Positions 48,601 through 57,364 of a DNA stretch of 64,000 bases are shown one piece after another (the first letter of the stretch is position 1; every line of letters begins with the position of its first letter). The notes under the pieces were generated by a model. It was not told the DNA's origin. It searched no databases and saw nothing but the letters and a program-made list of their open reading frames with translations. Where the stretch lies: NCBI GenBank assembly GCA_024642205.1, contig JAHEBQ010000012.1:62001-126000 (forward strand), in the 5' to 3' direction. The position numbers and the translations under genes are program-made. The stretch is from Planctomycetaceae bacterium. GTDB lineage: Bacteria > Planctomycetota > Planctomycetia > Pirellulales > Pirellulaceae.

Positions 48601-48904
48601 CGGAAAACACGCAGATGTCGTTCTTTGGTCCGGCAGTCCGCTTTCCAATCTCTCGATCGTTCAGCAAACATGGATCGACGGTCGAAAGTACTTTGACCGA
48701 ACCGAAGACAGCAAAACCCGGACGGAAGTTCATCAACAACGGTTGACTTTGATTCAGAAAATACTGGAGTCCGGTGAAGAAATGGAACGTCCAGATGTTT
48801 CCCGGATCGATCCTGCAAAACTTTGGCCTCGCCACGATGAATTCTGCGGCCACCACCATTCGGAGGAGGACCATTGGGGCGAACAGGAAGATGCTCACGA
48901 ATAG
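45641..48904 (+). CDS. Exported double-domain amidohydrolase
   Basis: A 1087-residue protein with a Sec signal (MQSRCIPLVIAVWATLFSQICLA). Two amidohydrolase-type halves follow. In the first (about 55-460) the metal motif HxH is lost: LYPGLIDAYTG stands where DAHTH is expected, so it is probably inactive. A low-complexity linker rich in Lys and Ser follows (about 480-515). The second half (about 640-1060) keeps the ligands: TPGIIDCHSHM, WIHCHSY, FQHILEG and NSDDAELGRH, and ends like imidazolonepropionase and related enzymes (NPARQLRIDDRVGSIEVGKHADVVLW). It is probably a periplasmic metal-dependent hydrolase of unknown substrate. A related single-domain gene follows by 60 bases. Confidence 0.85.
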   Translation: MQSRCIPLVIAVWATLFSQICLAQRENDDDKKTGRFADKNRSSIQQEGLNTNPPVRFAIVGATVHRTPTSEPKIEMLLIDGSKIMAIGESLVLPPGTQTVDATGKHLYPGLIDAYTGLTYDLPKDKGTAYWNEKITPQLNVADELDLNALNPEKYRKSGFTAALVAPSKGIVQGQSCIVLLGNYQNQHSILKSNIAQHVRLTVDRGRGSGYPNSPMGAYALARQAMYDTRWYEEAWRVAAANSNVERPERNAALASLASAINRQQMVMIDTSNELFAIRASRFAREFGLKLTILGSGNEYRRLDDVVALGRPIVLPVDFPKAPDVSSPEMANDVSLENLMHWDHAPENPARLADSGVSFVFTTKGLKDKQDFLEQVRKAVKRGLSPEKAFAAMTIDTARLYGVDDLIGSLEKNKIANIMVTDGDLFGEKTKVVETWVDGVRHESEQEPLREVAGTWKLIATGFSNHSLLIEKNKNALSASIVSQSELEKADQTSDQEIQNDKRSDKKSSRKPGVTVKPIGLTGTRLTGAFRSDDFGHPGISLFSMILSTDQTANGQLNLPDGTTVPFSAQRIAETPVEKATEDKAVVDGITKSGESESPADRIGPVAAKNSNISASFPVNFPLGAFGRTELPSQPKSVLVKNVFIWTSGEPGNIENGAVLFGDGLIKSIHRANEKLPSADVVIDGTGAHLTPGIIDCHSHMATDSGVNESGQAITAEVRIGDMIDCDDITIYRQLAGGVTTANVLHGSANPIGGQNQVIKLRWGQNEAGMKFEHAPHGIKFALGENVKQSNWSDPSNRYPQTRMGVEQIMDDAFRAAIDYRKQWLEWNQNHEGLPPRKNLELDAITEIIEGTRWIHCHSYRQDEILALMRTLESHDITIGSFQHILEGYKVADAMATHGAMASAFADWWAYKYEVKDAIPYAGALMHRAGVVVSFNSDDAELGRHLNHEAVKAVRYGGVSEIEALKFVTLNPARQLRIDDRVGSIEVGKHADVVLWSGSPLSNLSIVQQTWIDGRKYFDRTEDSKTRTEVHQQRLTLIQKILESGEEMERPDVSRIDPAKLWPRHDEFCGHHHSEEDHWGEQEDAHE

Positions 48905-48964
48905 ACAAATCCGGCCAGGCACGATTTTGAAACCAACCCTTTACAACCTTCATCTCGATTGACC

Positions 48965-50293
48965 ATGAAAACCATTCTCCACACGACACTCGCCATCGCG
49001 ATTGGCATCCTGGCATTACCCTTGTCTGCCGACGAAGTACCCGGGGCACCGCAATCCAAACCGATTGTTCTGACCGGTGGTACGATTCATACCGTATCCG
49101 GGCCGACAATCCCAAGAGGCGAAATTCTGTTTGACAAGGGAAAGATCATTGCGATTGGGACTTCCGTCGAAAAACCCGAAGGGACGGAAACAATCAGTGT
49201 CGAAGGCCAACACGTCTATCCCGGCATGTTCGAATCGCATTCCAGCATGGGTTTGACGGAAATCTCCGCCGTCCGCGCAACGAACGACTTTGAGGAATCC
49301 GGCACCATCAACCCCAATGTTAAAGCGCTCGTTTCGGTCTACCCGGACAATGTTATCATCCCGGTCACCCGAGCCAACGGCGTCCTGTTTGCGTTGACGG
49401 CGCCCGCCGGCGGATTGATATCGGGAAAATCTGCGGTCTTGCAACTCGACGGATGGACTTATGAAGACATGGCTCTCCAGCCCGAAACAGCGTTGCACAT
49501 CAATTGGCCGTCGCAGACGATTTCGCCACGACGGCGGATTCGCATGACTGAAGAAGAAATCAGCAAGGCGGAAAAGGAGCAGGCGGAACAGTTGTATAAA
49601 ATCCGCGAACTGTTTGACCAAAGTCGGGCCTACCGGGACGCACGCAGCGCCAAAGATTCACGACAAAAGTATGACGCTCGGCTGGAAGCCATGATTGATG
49701 TCGTCGACGGCAAACTCCCGATGATCATTCGAGCCGACCGAGCCGAAGACATTCAATCAGCTGTCTCGTTTGGAGCGGAACAGCAACTGAAGATCATCAT
49801 CCTTGGCGGATACGACGCGGAACGCTGCGCCGACCTCCTGAAAAAGCATGAGGTGCCTGTCATCATTTCCGCGGTCTACCGTTTGCCGCAACGACGTGAC
49901 GAAAGCTACGACGCAGCCTACACGCTTCCGCAGCGATTACACAACTCGGGTGTGAAGTACTGCATTTCCGGAACTGACCGCAGCGAAACATGGAATGCTC
50001 GCATTTTGCCGTATCACGCTGCGACCGCGGTTGGATTTGGCTTACCCGCGGACGAAGCGATCAAGTCAATCACATTGTACCCCGCACAGATACTCGGGGT
50101 CGATGACCGGATCGGTTCCCTTGACGTGGGCAAAGATGCCTCGCTCATTATCACCGATGGTGATCCGCTGGAGACAACCACCACGACATTGGCGGCATAC
50201 ATCCAGGGCAAACAAGTCGACCTCTCCAATCGTCATTTGAGCTTGTACAAAAAGTATGAACAAAAATATGAGCAATTAAAGCAAGCGAAATAG
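48965..50293 (+). CDS. Exported amidohydrolase-like protein with degenerate metal site
   Basis: A 442-residue protein with a Sec signal (MKTILHTTLAIAIGILALPLSA). It follows the amidohydrolase fold: ILFDKGKIIAIGTSVE (N-terminal beta part), VYPGMFESHSSMG at the metal motif, and a C-terminal NPAR-like end replaced by YPAQILGVDDRIGSLDVGKDASLIITDGDP. The first HxH is HxS, and no clear catalytic Asp context was found, so activity is doubtful. It resembles the first half of the preceding protein more than the second, suggesting duplication. It may be a partner subunit of the double-domain enzyme. Confidence 0.82.
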   Translation: MKTILHTTLAIAIGILALPLSADEVPGAPQSKPIVLTGGTIHTVSGPTIPRGEILFDKGKIIAIGTSVEKPEGTETISVEGQHVYPGMFESHSSMGLTEISAVRATNDFEESGTINPNVKALVSVYPDNVIIPVTRANGVLFALTAPAGGLISGKSAVLQLDGWTYEDMALQPETALHINWPSQTISPRRRIRMTEEEISKAEKEQAEQLYKIRELFDQSRAYRDARSAKDSRQKYDARLEAMIDVVDGKLPMIIRADRAEDIQSAVSFGAEQQLKIIILGGYDAERCADLLKKHEVPVIISAVYRLPQRRDESYDAAYTLPQRLHNSGVKYCISGTDRSETWNARILPYHAATAVGFGLPADEAIKSITLYPAQILGVDDRIGSLDVGKDASLIITDGDPLETTTTTLAAYIQGKQVDLSNRHLSLYKKYEQKYEQLKQAK

Positions 50294-50604
50294 CCTCATG
50301 GACCCGACTTGAAACCAGGGACGAAGTCCCGTTCCTGTTACCTCTCCGAGACCTTCTGAAGTCACCGCGCAACGGCGAGTGCGGTTGACGGACTGACGCA
50401 AAACCGTGGAACGACCGCAATCGAGTCAACTCCCGTCGTGAGTCGAAGGCGACCAGGAAATCTGCCCTCCAGCTGGCCAACTGCACCCCGATCCGCGAAA
50501 CTCATCCGGTCAGCCAATTCGCGAACCGGCAAGCTGCCCACGATCTGATCTCAGCGCGAGACAGGTCCGAGTCGACCTCGTCAGGATGCCTGCTCCGCAA
50601 GGAA
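50294..50604. other. Convergent intergenic stretch
   Basis: About 310 bases between two converging genes. One small hairpin (GGGAC-GAA-GTCCC near 50319) has no T run. No gene or clear terminator was seen. Confidence 0.45.
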
Positions 50605-52518
50605 TTATTCCGACGTGTTGACAATCGGCAATCGAATCTGCGAAGGACATTGATCCGAATGGTGAATGGTATTTTTGGCAACAATGCCGGTTGATTCATC
50701 GAAGTTGTTTCCGCCGGTATTCAAGTTCCGGGCGAACCGGGGAAAATTGCTGCTGGAGACTTCAATTCGAATTCGGTGTCCTTTCGCGAAAAAATTACTC
50801 GTCGACATCGGAGACAGGCTGAGTTTGTAGACTTGCCCTTTTTCCATGAACGTCTCGTGGTCGTAACCCTCGCGGTAACGCACCCGCTGAATCGTTTCAT
50901 CGAGATTGTAGGCCGATCCATCGGGAAAGACATCGATCAGCTTGACAGTAAAGTCGGTATCCCTGGCGTCGGACGAGACGTACAGGACCGGTTCGATGAA
51001 CCCGCTGACTTCGATGCCTTCGGTTAATGGATCCGTCGAGTAAACCAGAATGTCGTCACGAAGTTCCATTTCACGCTGATCGAATGAACCAGCTTCGATT
51101 GCTCCTCCGGTACAGCAGACATTCCCTCCATGACTGGGGACCGGGTCCATCGGATCGTAGCTGAATGAGTCTGGCGTTTGGTTGTCTCCCGCTGACATGA
51201 GCGAAAGTACCCCATCACCATTAAGCGTATTGGCGTGGCCTTGACTCACGAGGTACATCGATGTCATATGTGAATTGGCAGGCGGCCAGACATCGGAAGT
51301 CTGCCACTGGTTCCTTCCCATCGTGTAGTACCGGACCCGTGGCATGTCGACAACCCCTTTGTCCTGTTTCAGTTTTGCATCGAACCAGCCATAAACCAGT
51401 TCCTGGTAGTCGAGCCTCGCATCTCCAACATCCAGGTCACCGATCATCGTTTGTTCCTGAGATCCAAGGAACCCGCAGTGTGTGTTGGGTGCAATGATCA
51501 GGTACTGGTTGTCCCGTACGTTTTGGTCGATTCCGTTCTCGCGAACGTGGTTGAACAAAGCGAGGTTAGGGCCGCTTGAGACATCAAACCACGAGACGAA
51601 CCAGAAACTTGGTACGCCGAACGGCATGTCGTCATGATACAGCCCGCCCTGGTGCCAAATGGGATCGCTGGGCTTGCGACGAATCATGTCTTCGAAAATA
51701 CCGATCGGTCCATTGACGTTTTTCATGATGTCTTGAAGGGGCAGATGCTTGTTGGCTTCCACCCAATTGATGCTGGGTCGTTCCGGAGCCAGGTCAAAAA
51801 ATCGTGAATTGCGAATCAGCTCTTCCTGGGTTGCGTCCGGTGGAAACGTCGGTCGAACGCGATCGTTCTGGACGCCGTAAAGCCACGAGAAGAACAACAT
51901 CTGTTCGGCGCCGCCACGATACCAGTTACCCTGTTCATTGAATTTTCCCACGCAACCGACGCCAGCGCCGAAGCCCTGCGGAACCATCGCAGCATGCGCC
52001 GGATGATCGAGCGCTGCAACCGCCATTTGCCATTCGGCTGTCGAAGAACACCCCAGGGTCCCGATTCGGCCATTGGACCAAGGCTGTTTTGCCATCCACG
52101 TAAACGCATCGTAACCATCGGTCGTCGGCGTGCCGAGAATATCCCATTGGCCTTCCGAAAAATACCGTCCGCGCTCGTTTTGAACGACGTACGCATAGCC
52201 TCGCTTGACGGCATCGAGTGCAGTTCGATAACTTCGAGTTGATTCTTCACCATCCCGCCAGCTGTTGAAGTTATAAGGTGTTTTCGAAAAGATGATCGGA
52301 AACTGGCCATCCGATTTTGGTCGATAAATATCGGTGCACAGCCGGACCCCATCACGCATCGGCATCATTACTTTTTGGTCGATCACCGCGATCCTTGCCA
52401 GTTCGGCCCGATAGTCCGGCGGTGTCTCCTGCGGAGCTTCCTGCCTTGCCGCCAATGATGTGCAAGCCACAAGGCATACGAACGGAAAGACCAGAGAGTA
52501 GTGGATTGTCTTTGTCAT
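50605..52518 (-). CDS. Exported CocE/NonD-family hydrolase
   Basis: A 637-residue serine hydrolase with a Sec signal ([23 protein letters not shown]). It belongs to the family of X-Pro dipeptidyl-peptidases and cocaine-esterase-like acyl hydrolases. [18 protein letters not shown] opens the alpha/beta domain, [12 protein letters not shown] carries the nucleophile (Ser158), and the C-terminal beta-sandwich is seen in [21 protein letters not shown] and [16 protein letters not shown]. The catalytic Asp and His are probably in the middle (IAPNTHCG). Beta-lactam acylase and glutaryl acylase relatives exist, so the substrate is open. Confidence 0.88.
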   Translation of the reverse strand: MTKTIHYSLVFPFVCLVACTSLAARQEAPQETPPDYRAELARIAVIDQKVMMPMRDGVRLCTDIYRPKSDGQFPIIFSKTPYNFNSWRDGEESTRSYRTALDAVKRGYAYVVQNERGRYFSEGQWDILGTPTTDGYDAFTWMAKQPWSNGRIGTLGCSSTAEWQMAVAALDHPAHAAMVPQGFGAGVGCVGKFNEQGNWYRGGAEQMLFFSWLYGVQNDRVRPTFPPDATQEELIRNSRFFDLAPERPSINWVEANKHLPLQDIMKNVNGPIGIFEDMIRRKPSDPIWHQGGLYHDDMPFGVPSFWFVSWFDVSSGPNLALFNHVRENGIDQNVRDNQYLIIAPNTHCGFLGSQEQTMIGDLDVGDARLDYQELVYGWFDAKLKQDKGVVDMPRVRYYTMGRNQWQTSDVWPPANSHMTSMYLVSQGHANTLNGDGVLSLMSAGDNQTPDSFSYDPMDPVPSHGGNVCCTGGAIEAGSFDQREMELRDDILVYSTDPLTEGIEVSGFIEPVLYVSSDARDTDFTVKLIDVFPDGSAYNLDETIQRVRYREGYDHETFMEKGQVYKLSLSPMSTSNFFAKGHRIRIEVSSSNFPRFARNLNTGGNNFDESTGIVAKNTIHHSDQCPSQIRLPIVNTSE

Positions 52519-52706
52519 GGCTGGTTTCTTTCAGGATCAAACTTGACACCGTGATCACGCGGACAGATTTTCGCAGGTCTCAGAACCCAAGACAATCTGC
52601 ATCCCGGGAACTCGTCGGTTTTTTTGAATCGAACCGGAACAGCACGACGACCGTGCGGTTCACTCCGCGATGTAGCGTCCAACGGAGGGAATGGCGATAA
52701 ACCGTC

Positions 52707-53807
52707 CTATTTTTCGAAACGCGACACGACAATGTTTTTTTGAGTCCACTCAAGATTGTGAAAATGCGCGACCAGCAAAGTTGGAGGTGCCCCGCGGTAC
52801 CTTCCTGCAAACCGGTTCAGGAAGTCGGCGAGCGAATCCGATTTAGGGGCTTCTGATTCGGCCGCGATTCGAAACGTCATTCTCGTCTGGTCCAGCTTTC
52901 GACTGCTGACCCATAGCTCAACCCGACCATCAACAAGTGCCAGTGCCTGGGATGCGCCCAACGATCTGGGGACCAGCCACAAGGAAAGGTCCAGCTTTTT
53001 TCGCTCCAGATTCAACCCGTCGTCATTTCCGGGATGCTTGACGGTCCATCCGGCGACCAGCAAGACCGGGATCCCCTTTCCGGTTGGAACATCCCAGACC
53101 TGCTCCTTGCGGTCCTGGTCGCCGGTCACTTCGCGATGCGCGTTTTCGTACGAAACCAACAAGGACGCCCCGACCAGTTGCTCGAGCAATTCATTGACTT
53201 TGCGGAGAAACTCATCTGCTTGGGATTGTTCCTCAGCCGTCAGCATGCGCATTTGTTTTTCCTGTAAGCCCTCGGGAACCTGGTCGTCAAAAAGGGCAGG
53301 GTTATGTTTTGCCTCGACCATGGATGGATGCTTTGTCACCTCGGAGGATTCACGCCCCGAGATTTGATGCAGCTCAACTTCCAATTTGGTAAGCGTACGA
53401 CTGGCAAGCCTTGTTTTCGTCCGCACCATGGAAAACTCGGATTTCATTTTGGCCAACGCACCGCCACTCATGGTCTTCTTGTTTCTTTCCCGTCGACTAG
53501 CCTCCGCCTCCCAGGCTTGAACGCGTTGATTGTAGGCACTGGTGATTCTCGCCAATTCCTGCAAGGCAAAATTGACATCACCGGAATGAAGAAACCGTCG
53601 CCGGTTGTTTTCGATTTGCGACGCAAGATCGGAAACCTGCTGTGTAACCTTGCCATCATGAACCAAACGGACACCCATCAAGTAGACCTGAGCCTGGGTA
53701 AAGACGCCAAAAAAAGTCTCGGAACCGGAATAAAAATTTCCGGACGAGTCTTCCCGCTCCGGTCTTGCTGGATCGGGATCGGAGTCGATTTCATTTCTGT
53801 GGTTCAT
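52707..53807 (-). CDS. Protein of unknown function at the end of the secretion-like operon
   Basis: A 366-residue soluble protein without signal or membrane segment. The first half is helical and charged with a likely coiled coil (about 60-130, with KMKSEFSMVRTKTRLASRTL). The second half (about 235-365) is beta-rich, with ending patterns KLDLSLWLVPRSLG and LLVAHFHNLEWTQ. No family is recognised. It is the last gene of the minus-strand pseudopilin operon, 56 bases after the DUF1559 gene, so a role in assembly or sorting of that system is plausible but not shown. Confidence 0.65.
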   Translation of the reverse strand: MNHRNEIDSDPDPARPEREDSSGNFYSGSETFFGVFTQAQVYLMGVRLVHDGKVTQQVSDLASQIENNRRRFLHSGDVNFALQELARITSAYNQRVQAWEAEASRRERNKKTMSGGALAKMKSEFSMVRTKTRLASRTLTKLEVELHQISGRESSEVTKHPSMVEAKHNPALFDDQVPEGLQEKQMRMLTAEEQSQADEFLRKVNELLEQLVGASLLVSYENAHREVTGDQDRKEQVWDVPTGKGIPVLLVAGWTVKHPGNDDGLNLERKKLDLSLWLVPRSLGASQALALVDGRVELWVSSRKLDQTRMTFRIAAESEAPKSDSLADFLNRFAGRYRGAPPTLLVAHFHNLEWTQKNIVVSRFEK

Positions 53808-53863
53808 TTACCGCAACCTGGTGCTGCCCAAACAGATCCATCGGCGCCTTCGACCGCATGGCA

Positions 53864-54763
53864 CTAGTAATCCAAAACACCCATCATTTCGCCGTCCGAA
53901 CGATTTCCGAGAAATCCAAAGAGGCTCAGGTCAATTGAGTTCGACAGATGCCTGATCGAGCCATCCGCGAAACAAAACATCGCACCACCTGGATGAAAAC
54001 TTCCGAAACCGCCAACCTCGAGAATCGAATCCGGCTGAGTCGAATGAAACAACTCCCAGTCATCTCCACCCAGAAGTTCGCTTGTATTCCTCAGCGAGGC
54101 CCGAGTTCCCGAAGCCCATCCAAGGCTATCGTCGTAGGGCATGAACTCCCCGACTAAAATCGTGTTCGTGCTGCCATCATAGATATCGCCGTAAGTAATG
54201 CTGCTGTTCAAGAACAGCAAGCCGTTGTTGTCAACGTCGATCGACGTCCGGCTTCCATCATGACATCCCGCGTAATGGGTTAGAGCGGCTGTCCGGTCCG
54301 TGTTGAATTCCGCGACAAATGACGACGGGCAAAGGAAGGTCGGGATGGCCATCTTTCTGGCCGGCGCATTGGCGGGCGCGTAGGCCCCCAATGAGATGTC
54401 AAAATTTCTCGCGATCGCGCGTTGCTCGAGATAGGGTAGCAAGTGCACGAGAAAGCCAACGTGCTGGCCAATCGGCTCCGAGCGGATCGGACCAGCCTTG
54501 TCGATCACACCCGGCGGCAGATGCTCCATCGAAAACTCATAACTGTGAACCGCCAGTCCTAGCTGAGCCAGATTATTTGAACACACCGTTCGGCGGGCAG
54601 CTTCGCGAACCTGTTGTACGGCTGGGAGGAGCATCCCAATCAAGATTCCGATGATCGCAATCACGACCAGCAGCTCAACCAGCGTGAATCCATCACGACG
54701 ACCCGCCTGGGACCTGTCGGCGCGAACCAGAGATCGAATTTTCTTACAACGAATGGGATGCAT
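53864..54763 (-). CDS. DUF1559 prepilin-like protein
   Basis: A 299-residue protein of the planctomycete-expanded DUF1559 family. A basic leader (ADRSQAGRRDG) precedes the class III prepilin signal FTLVELLVVIAIIGILIGMLLPAVQQVREAARR, with Gly-Phe at the processing site and Glu at +5. The DUF1559 domain follows: CSNNLAQLGLAVHSYE, PGVIDKAG, TFLCPSS and the C-terminal GGAMFCFADGSIRHL. The start at 54763 has GAGGAT 8 bases before the ATG. It is probably processed by a prepilin peptidase and exported as a surface or pseudopilin component. Confidence 0.93.
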   Translation of the reverse strand: MHPIRCKKIRSLVRADRSQAGRRDGFTLVELLVVIAIIGILIGMLLPAVQQVREAARRTVCSNNLAQLGLAVHSYEFSMEHLPPGVIDKAGPIRSEPIGQHVGFLVHLLPYLEQRAIARNFDISLGAYAPANAPARKMAIPTFLCPSSFVAEFNTDRTAALTHYAGCHDGSRTSIDVDNNGLLFLNSSITYGDIYDGSTNTILVGEFMPYDDSLGWASGTRASLRNTSELLGGDDWELFHSTQPDSILEVGGFGSFHPGGAMFCFADGSIRHLSNSIDLSLFGFLGNRSDGEMMGVLDY

Positions 54764-54787
54764 ATCACTTATCCTCATCAACGAGTA

Positions 54788-55204
54788 TTAATTTTGATTG
54801 GTCCTGTCAACCCTGACGACGATCGTCTTGGATCGCCGTGTCAAGGCGGTTTGCTCATCTCTGTCACCAAGCTGACTCGTGACCGTAACGCGAATTTGAT
54901 TCGTCGGAATGTCAATCCGATTGACCGAAACCTCAAGTTTGGCGATCGCAAATTTCGCGATTTCGGGAGCGACCATCATTGTCTCTCCTGCATAGTCTGG
55001 TTGTGCGTTCAATTGAGCAATTGCGTGCCCGAGACCGGCATCCATCAGCCATTTGGTTTGTTCCATTTGCAACTCCTGCCGCAGCTGACGGCGCTCGCGC
55101 AAACTGGCCTGCACGACTCCCAGCACAATCGTGACCGCGACGCCCATGCATACCAGGACTGCGATCAGGACGGCGCCACGCCGGGTTCCAGGGCGTCGTT
55201 TCAT
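54788..55204 (-). CDS. PilX/GspK-like minor pseudopilin
   Basis: A 138-residue protein with a basic leader RRPGTRRG and a hydrophobic helix AVLIAVLVCMGVAVTIVLGVV without the usual Glu at +5, as in GspK-type minor pilins that cap the filament. The rest is a small beta-rich head (SVNRIDIPTNQIRVTVTS). Its start overlaps the previous stop by 4 bases, so it is translationally coupled to the PulJ-like gene. The assignment is by position and signal type. Confidence 0.7.
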   Translation of the reverse strand: MKRRPGTRRGAVLIAVLVCMGVAVTIVLGVVQASLRERRQLRQELQMEQTKWLMDAGLGHAIAQLNAQPDYAGETMMVAPEIAKFAIAKLEVSVNRIDIPTNQIRVTVTSQLGDRDEQTALTRRSKTIVVRVDRTNQN

Positions 55205-55767
55205 TTCGACCTCGCGTTTTTGTTGTCGGTTGCAGCCGAAGATGCAAGGGATGGCCCCCAGCGATTGGGAGCAACGCGCACATGCAAATCTACCGGCATC
55301 GGATCAACCGTAGGAGACGGTCGGCCGAATTCCCGTGTTCGGGTCACGACCAGCGAAATCCAATTGGGCATTTCGGACATTTCCCAGCTTACGATCGAAT
55401 TGGGAGACAAGACAAACTTGTCCCGCATCAAAACTGACGGGTCCCCGTTCGCTTGAGAAGCGCGTTTCTCGAAGTGGAGTATGTTCCCGGCAATCGTGTA
55501 AGTCGCCTGTGTGCCGTCACCCCTTGACAGTACCAACCGCTCGGCTCCGTCCATCGCCATCGATTTACATTCATGGACATGATCCCGCAAGCTTCCGCTC
55601 AGCCGAGTCAGGTTTTGATGATGTCTTTGCCGTTGTTTGATCAACGAAGCACAATTCAACGTCTCGTGAACCCAGCCGGCGATGATGACCAACAAAACAC
55701 CAGTGACGGAAATCGAGACCAGCATTTCGATCATGGAGAGTCCGCGTCGATTGTTTGTTCGAGTCAT
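55201..55767 (-). CDS. PulJ/GspJ-like minor pseudopilin
   Basis: A 188-residue protein with a class III signal: RRGLSMIEMLVSISVTGVLLVIIAGWV, Gly at the cleavage site and Glu at +5. The head domain is beta-rich (VLSRGDGTQATYTIAGNILHFEKR, like the GspJ/PulJ core). It overlaps the genes on both sides by 4 bases. It probably forms part of the pseudopilus tip. Confidence 0.8.
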   Translation of the reverse strand: MTRTNNRRGLSMIEMLVSISVTGVLLVIIAGWVHETLNCASLIKQRQRHHQNLTRLSGSLRDHVHECKSMAMDGAERLVLSRGDGTQATYTIAGNILHFEKRASQANGDPSVLMRDKFVLSPNSIVSWEMSEMPNWISLVVTRTREFGRPSPTVDPMPVDLHVRVAPNRWGPSLASSAATDNKNARSK

Positions 55768-56237
55768 TGATCGGTCCCCGATTTCGAAGGCGTGTCAACG
55801 AATCGATTCTGTGAAAGCCAGCCGGCCAACTCAACCGGCGGCCCCGGATTGCGACGTTTCCAGTTAAGCTTCAGCACAACACGTGTTCCCAAATTGTCCT
55901 CAACCAGCTGGCCATCAAGTACCGGTTCCCTGAGCGTACGGGCGCTGAATTCCGAAGGCCTCAGCGAGGCAACCCTTTCCTGTGCTTCCTGCCGAGACAA
56001 GCGAGTCAGATTTTCCAGTTGATTGGAGAGTTCTCCAGTAGCAATCCGGTAGTGACCAATATCTTTCCAAACCAGGTTGATGGAGTAACTGAGCGACGTC
56101 ACGAACGTCATGACGGTCACCAGCAGCATGGCCGAAATGACCAACTCCACCATCGTCACACCGTTTCGACGCCGGTGTGGGCGTTGAGGTTCGTGACCCG
56201 CTTCTGGTCGGCAAATTGGTTTTTGAGTTTTGATCAT
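55764..56237 (-). CDS. Pseudopilin-like protein
   Basis: A 157-residue protein. After a polar leader of about 30 residues ending RRRNG comes the prepilin helix VTMVELVISAMLLVTVMTFVTSL with Glu at +5. The head is short and charged. The ATG at 56237 was chosen because it keeps the leader intact; the upstream open frame to 56510 overlaps the GspF-like gene. It resembles GspI-type minor pseudopilins. Confidence 0.75.
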   Translation of the reverse strand: MIKTQKPICRPEAGHEPQRPHRRRNGVTMVELVISAMLLVTVMTFVTSLSYSINLVWKDIGHYRIATGELSNQLENLTRLSRQEAQERVASLRPSEFSARTLREPVLDGQLVEDNLGTRVVLKLNWKRRNPGPPVELAGWLSQNRFVDTPSKSGTDQ

Positions 56238-56254
56238 GGTCTCTAAAATCCGGC

Positions 56255-57355
56255 TTACTGAATTGATCGCATGATCGAAGTCAAGGTCATGAAAACTGCA
56301 ACGCAGACAAAAACGACAATCAACCCGAGTAAAACATGCACCGCGGCCAGGACCAGCCGAAACAGGACGGTGAACGACGTTTCGGAACGATGTTGTTGAC
56401 GGGTCGCCGACCAACGGAGCAACCAAGCTTGCGTATCGCCATCGCCGGACAACGACAACGCTTTTGCGTCTCGGCTTGAAATGACTCGTTCCTCGGCAAG
56501 CGCACCCCAAACGTCCTGATGGTTTTCAATTTTTTCGTGGACCTTGCTGAATCGTTTCATCATCCCACGCACTGGCCGAGTCCCCGCGAACATCGCAATC
56601 CCCGCCGTGGCCGATTGCCTCGCTTGAACAATCAACGCAAGTTCGCGTTTCAGATTGCCAGAACGTGTCATCGCTGGTTGTCGCCAGGTCAGCCGATTCC
56701 ACCTGTTCAAATAGTCTCGTATCGTCGGAATGCAAAATGGGAAAAGCACCAGCAACGCTAACGGCATCAAGAACCATAAATTCGCGGTCATTTCACAAAA
56801 TCTCATCAGGAGCTTCATGACGGCGGGCAATTCGACTCCAAATTCTTCAAACATTTTCTGAAACTCCGGCATGATTTTCAACATGATGAATCCGAGGATC
56901 AAGGTGATGAAAAAGATGCGGATCATCAAACGCGCGACCACAGTGACGGGAGACTCATCAGGGTTCGCATCGTCCTGATCTCCTGGATAACGATGCATCA
57001 GCGCCGAGTTCAACCCGGGTAACGTTCCGTCTTGCCGAGCCAGCCGCAGCGCCAACACGCATGAGTCAGGCAACAACCGGGGAATGTCTTCCAGCGCGTC
57101 AACCAGTTCAACTCCATCCGAGAGTTCTTCCACCAACCGTCTTGCAAGCTCGCCGTAGGATTCGGGCAACTCGTCCGCAAAACCCGATATCAGAGGTTTG
57201 GGATCGATGCCGTGCAGGTCCGAGACCGCCAGAATGCGCAGCAGCGCCCGTTGATGCGGTGCCGAAATTCGAAACAACTCGCTGGCCGTACGTTCGTCGG
57301 CCCGACGCCGCAACGGCTCAGGACTCCTTGGGTTTTCAGTTAACGATTCACTCAT
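56255..57355 (-). CDS. GspF-like inner membrane protein (third)
   Basis: A 366-residue protein of the type II secretion/type IV pilus platform family. The cytoplasmic N-terminal domain (about 40-130) has the helical bundle typical of GspF. A first membrane helix (about 142-163) leads into PEFQKMFEEFGVELPAVMKLL, the family landmark, then a second membrane helix. A further helical domain and a C-terminal membrane helix (about 335-360) follow. The start at 57355 is the ATG just after a TTG. It lies 9 bases after the second GspF-like gene. Confidence 0.85.
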   Translation of the reverse strand: MSESLTENPRSPEPLRRRADERTASELFRISAPHQRALLRILAVSDLHGIDPKPLISGFADELPESYGELARRLVEELSDGVELVDALEDIPRLLPDSCVLALRLARQDGTLPGLNSALMHRYPGDQDDANPDESPVTVVARLMIRIFFITLILGFIMLKIMPEFQKMFEEFGVELPAVMKLLMRFCEMTANLWFLMPLALLVLFPFCIPTIRDYLNRWNRLTWRQPAMTRSGNLKRELALIVQARQSATAGIAMFAGTRPVRGMMKRFSKVHEKIENHQDVWGALAEERVISSRDAKALSLSGDGDTQAWLLRWSATRQQHRSETSFTVLFRLVLAAVHVLLGLIVVFVCVAVFMTLTSIMRSIQ

Positions 57356-57364
57356 CAAGCGACC

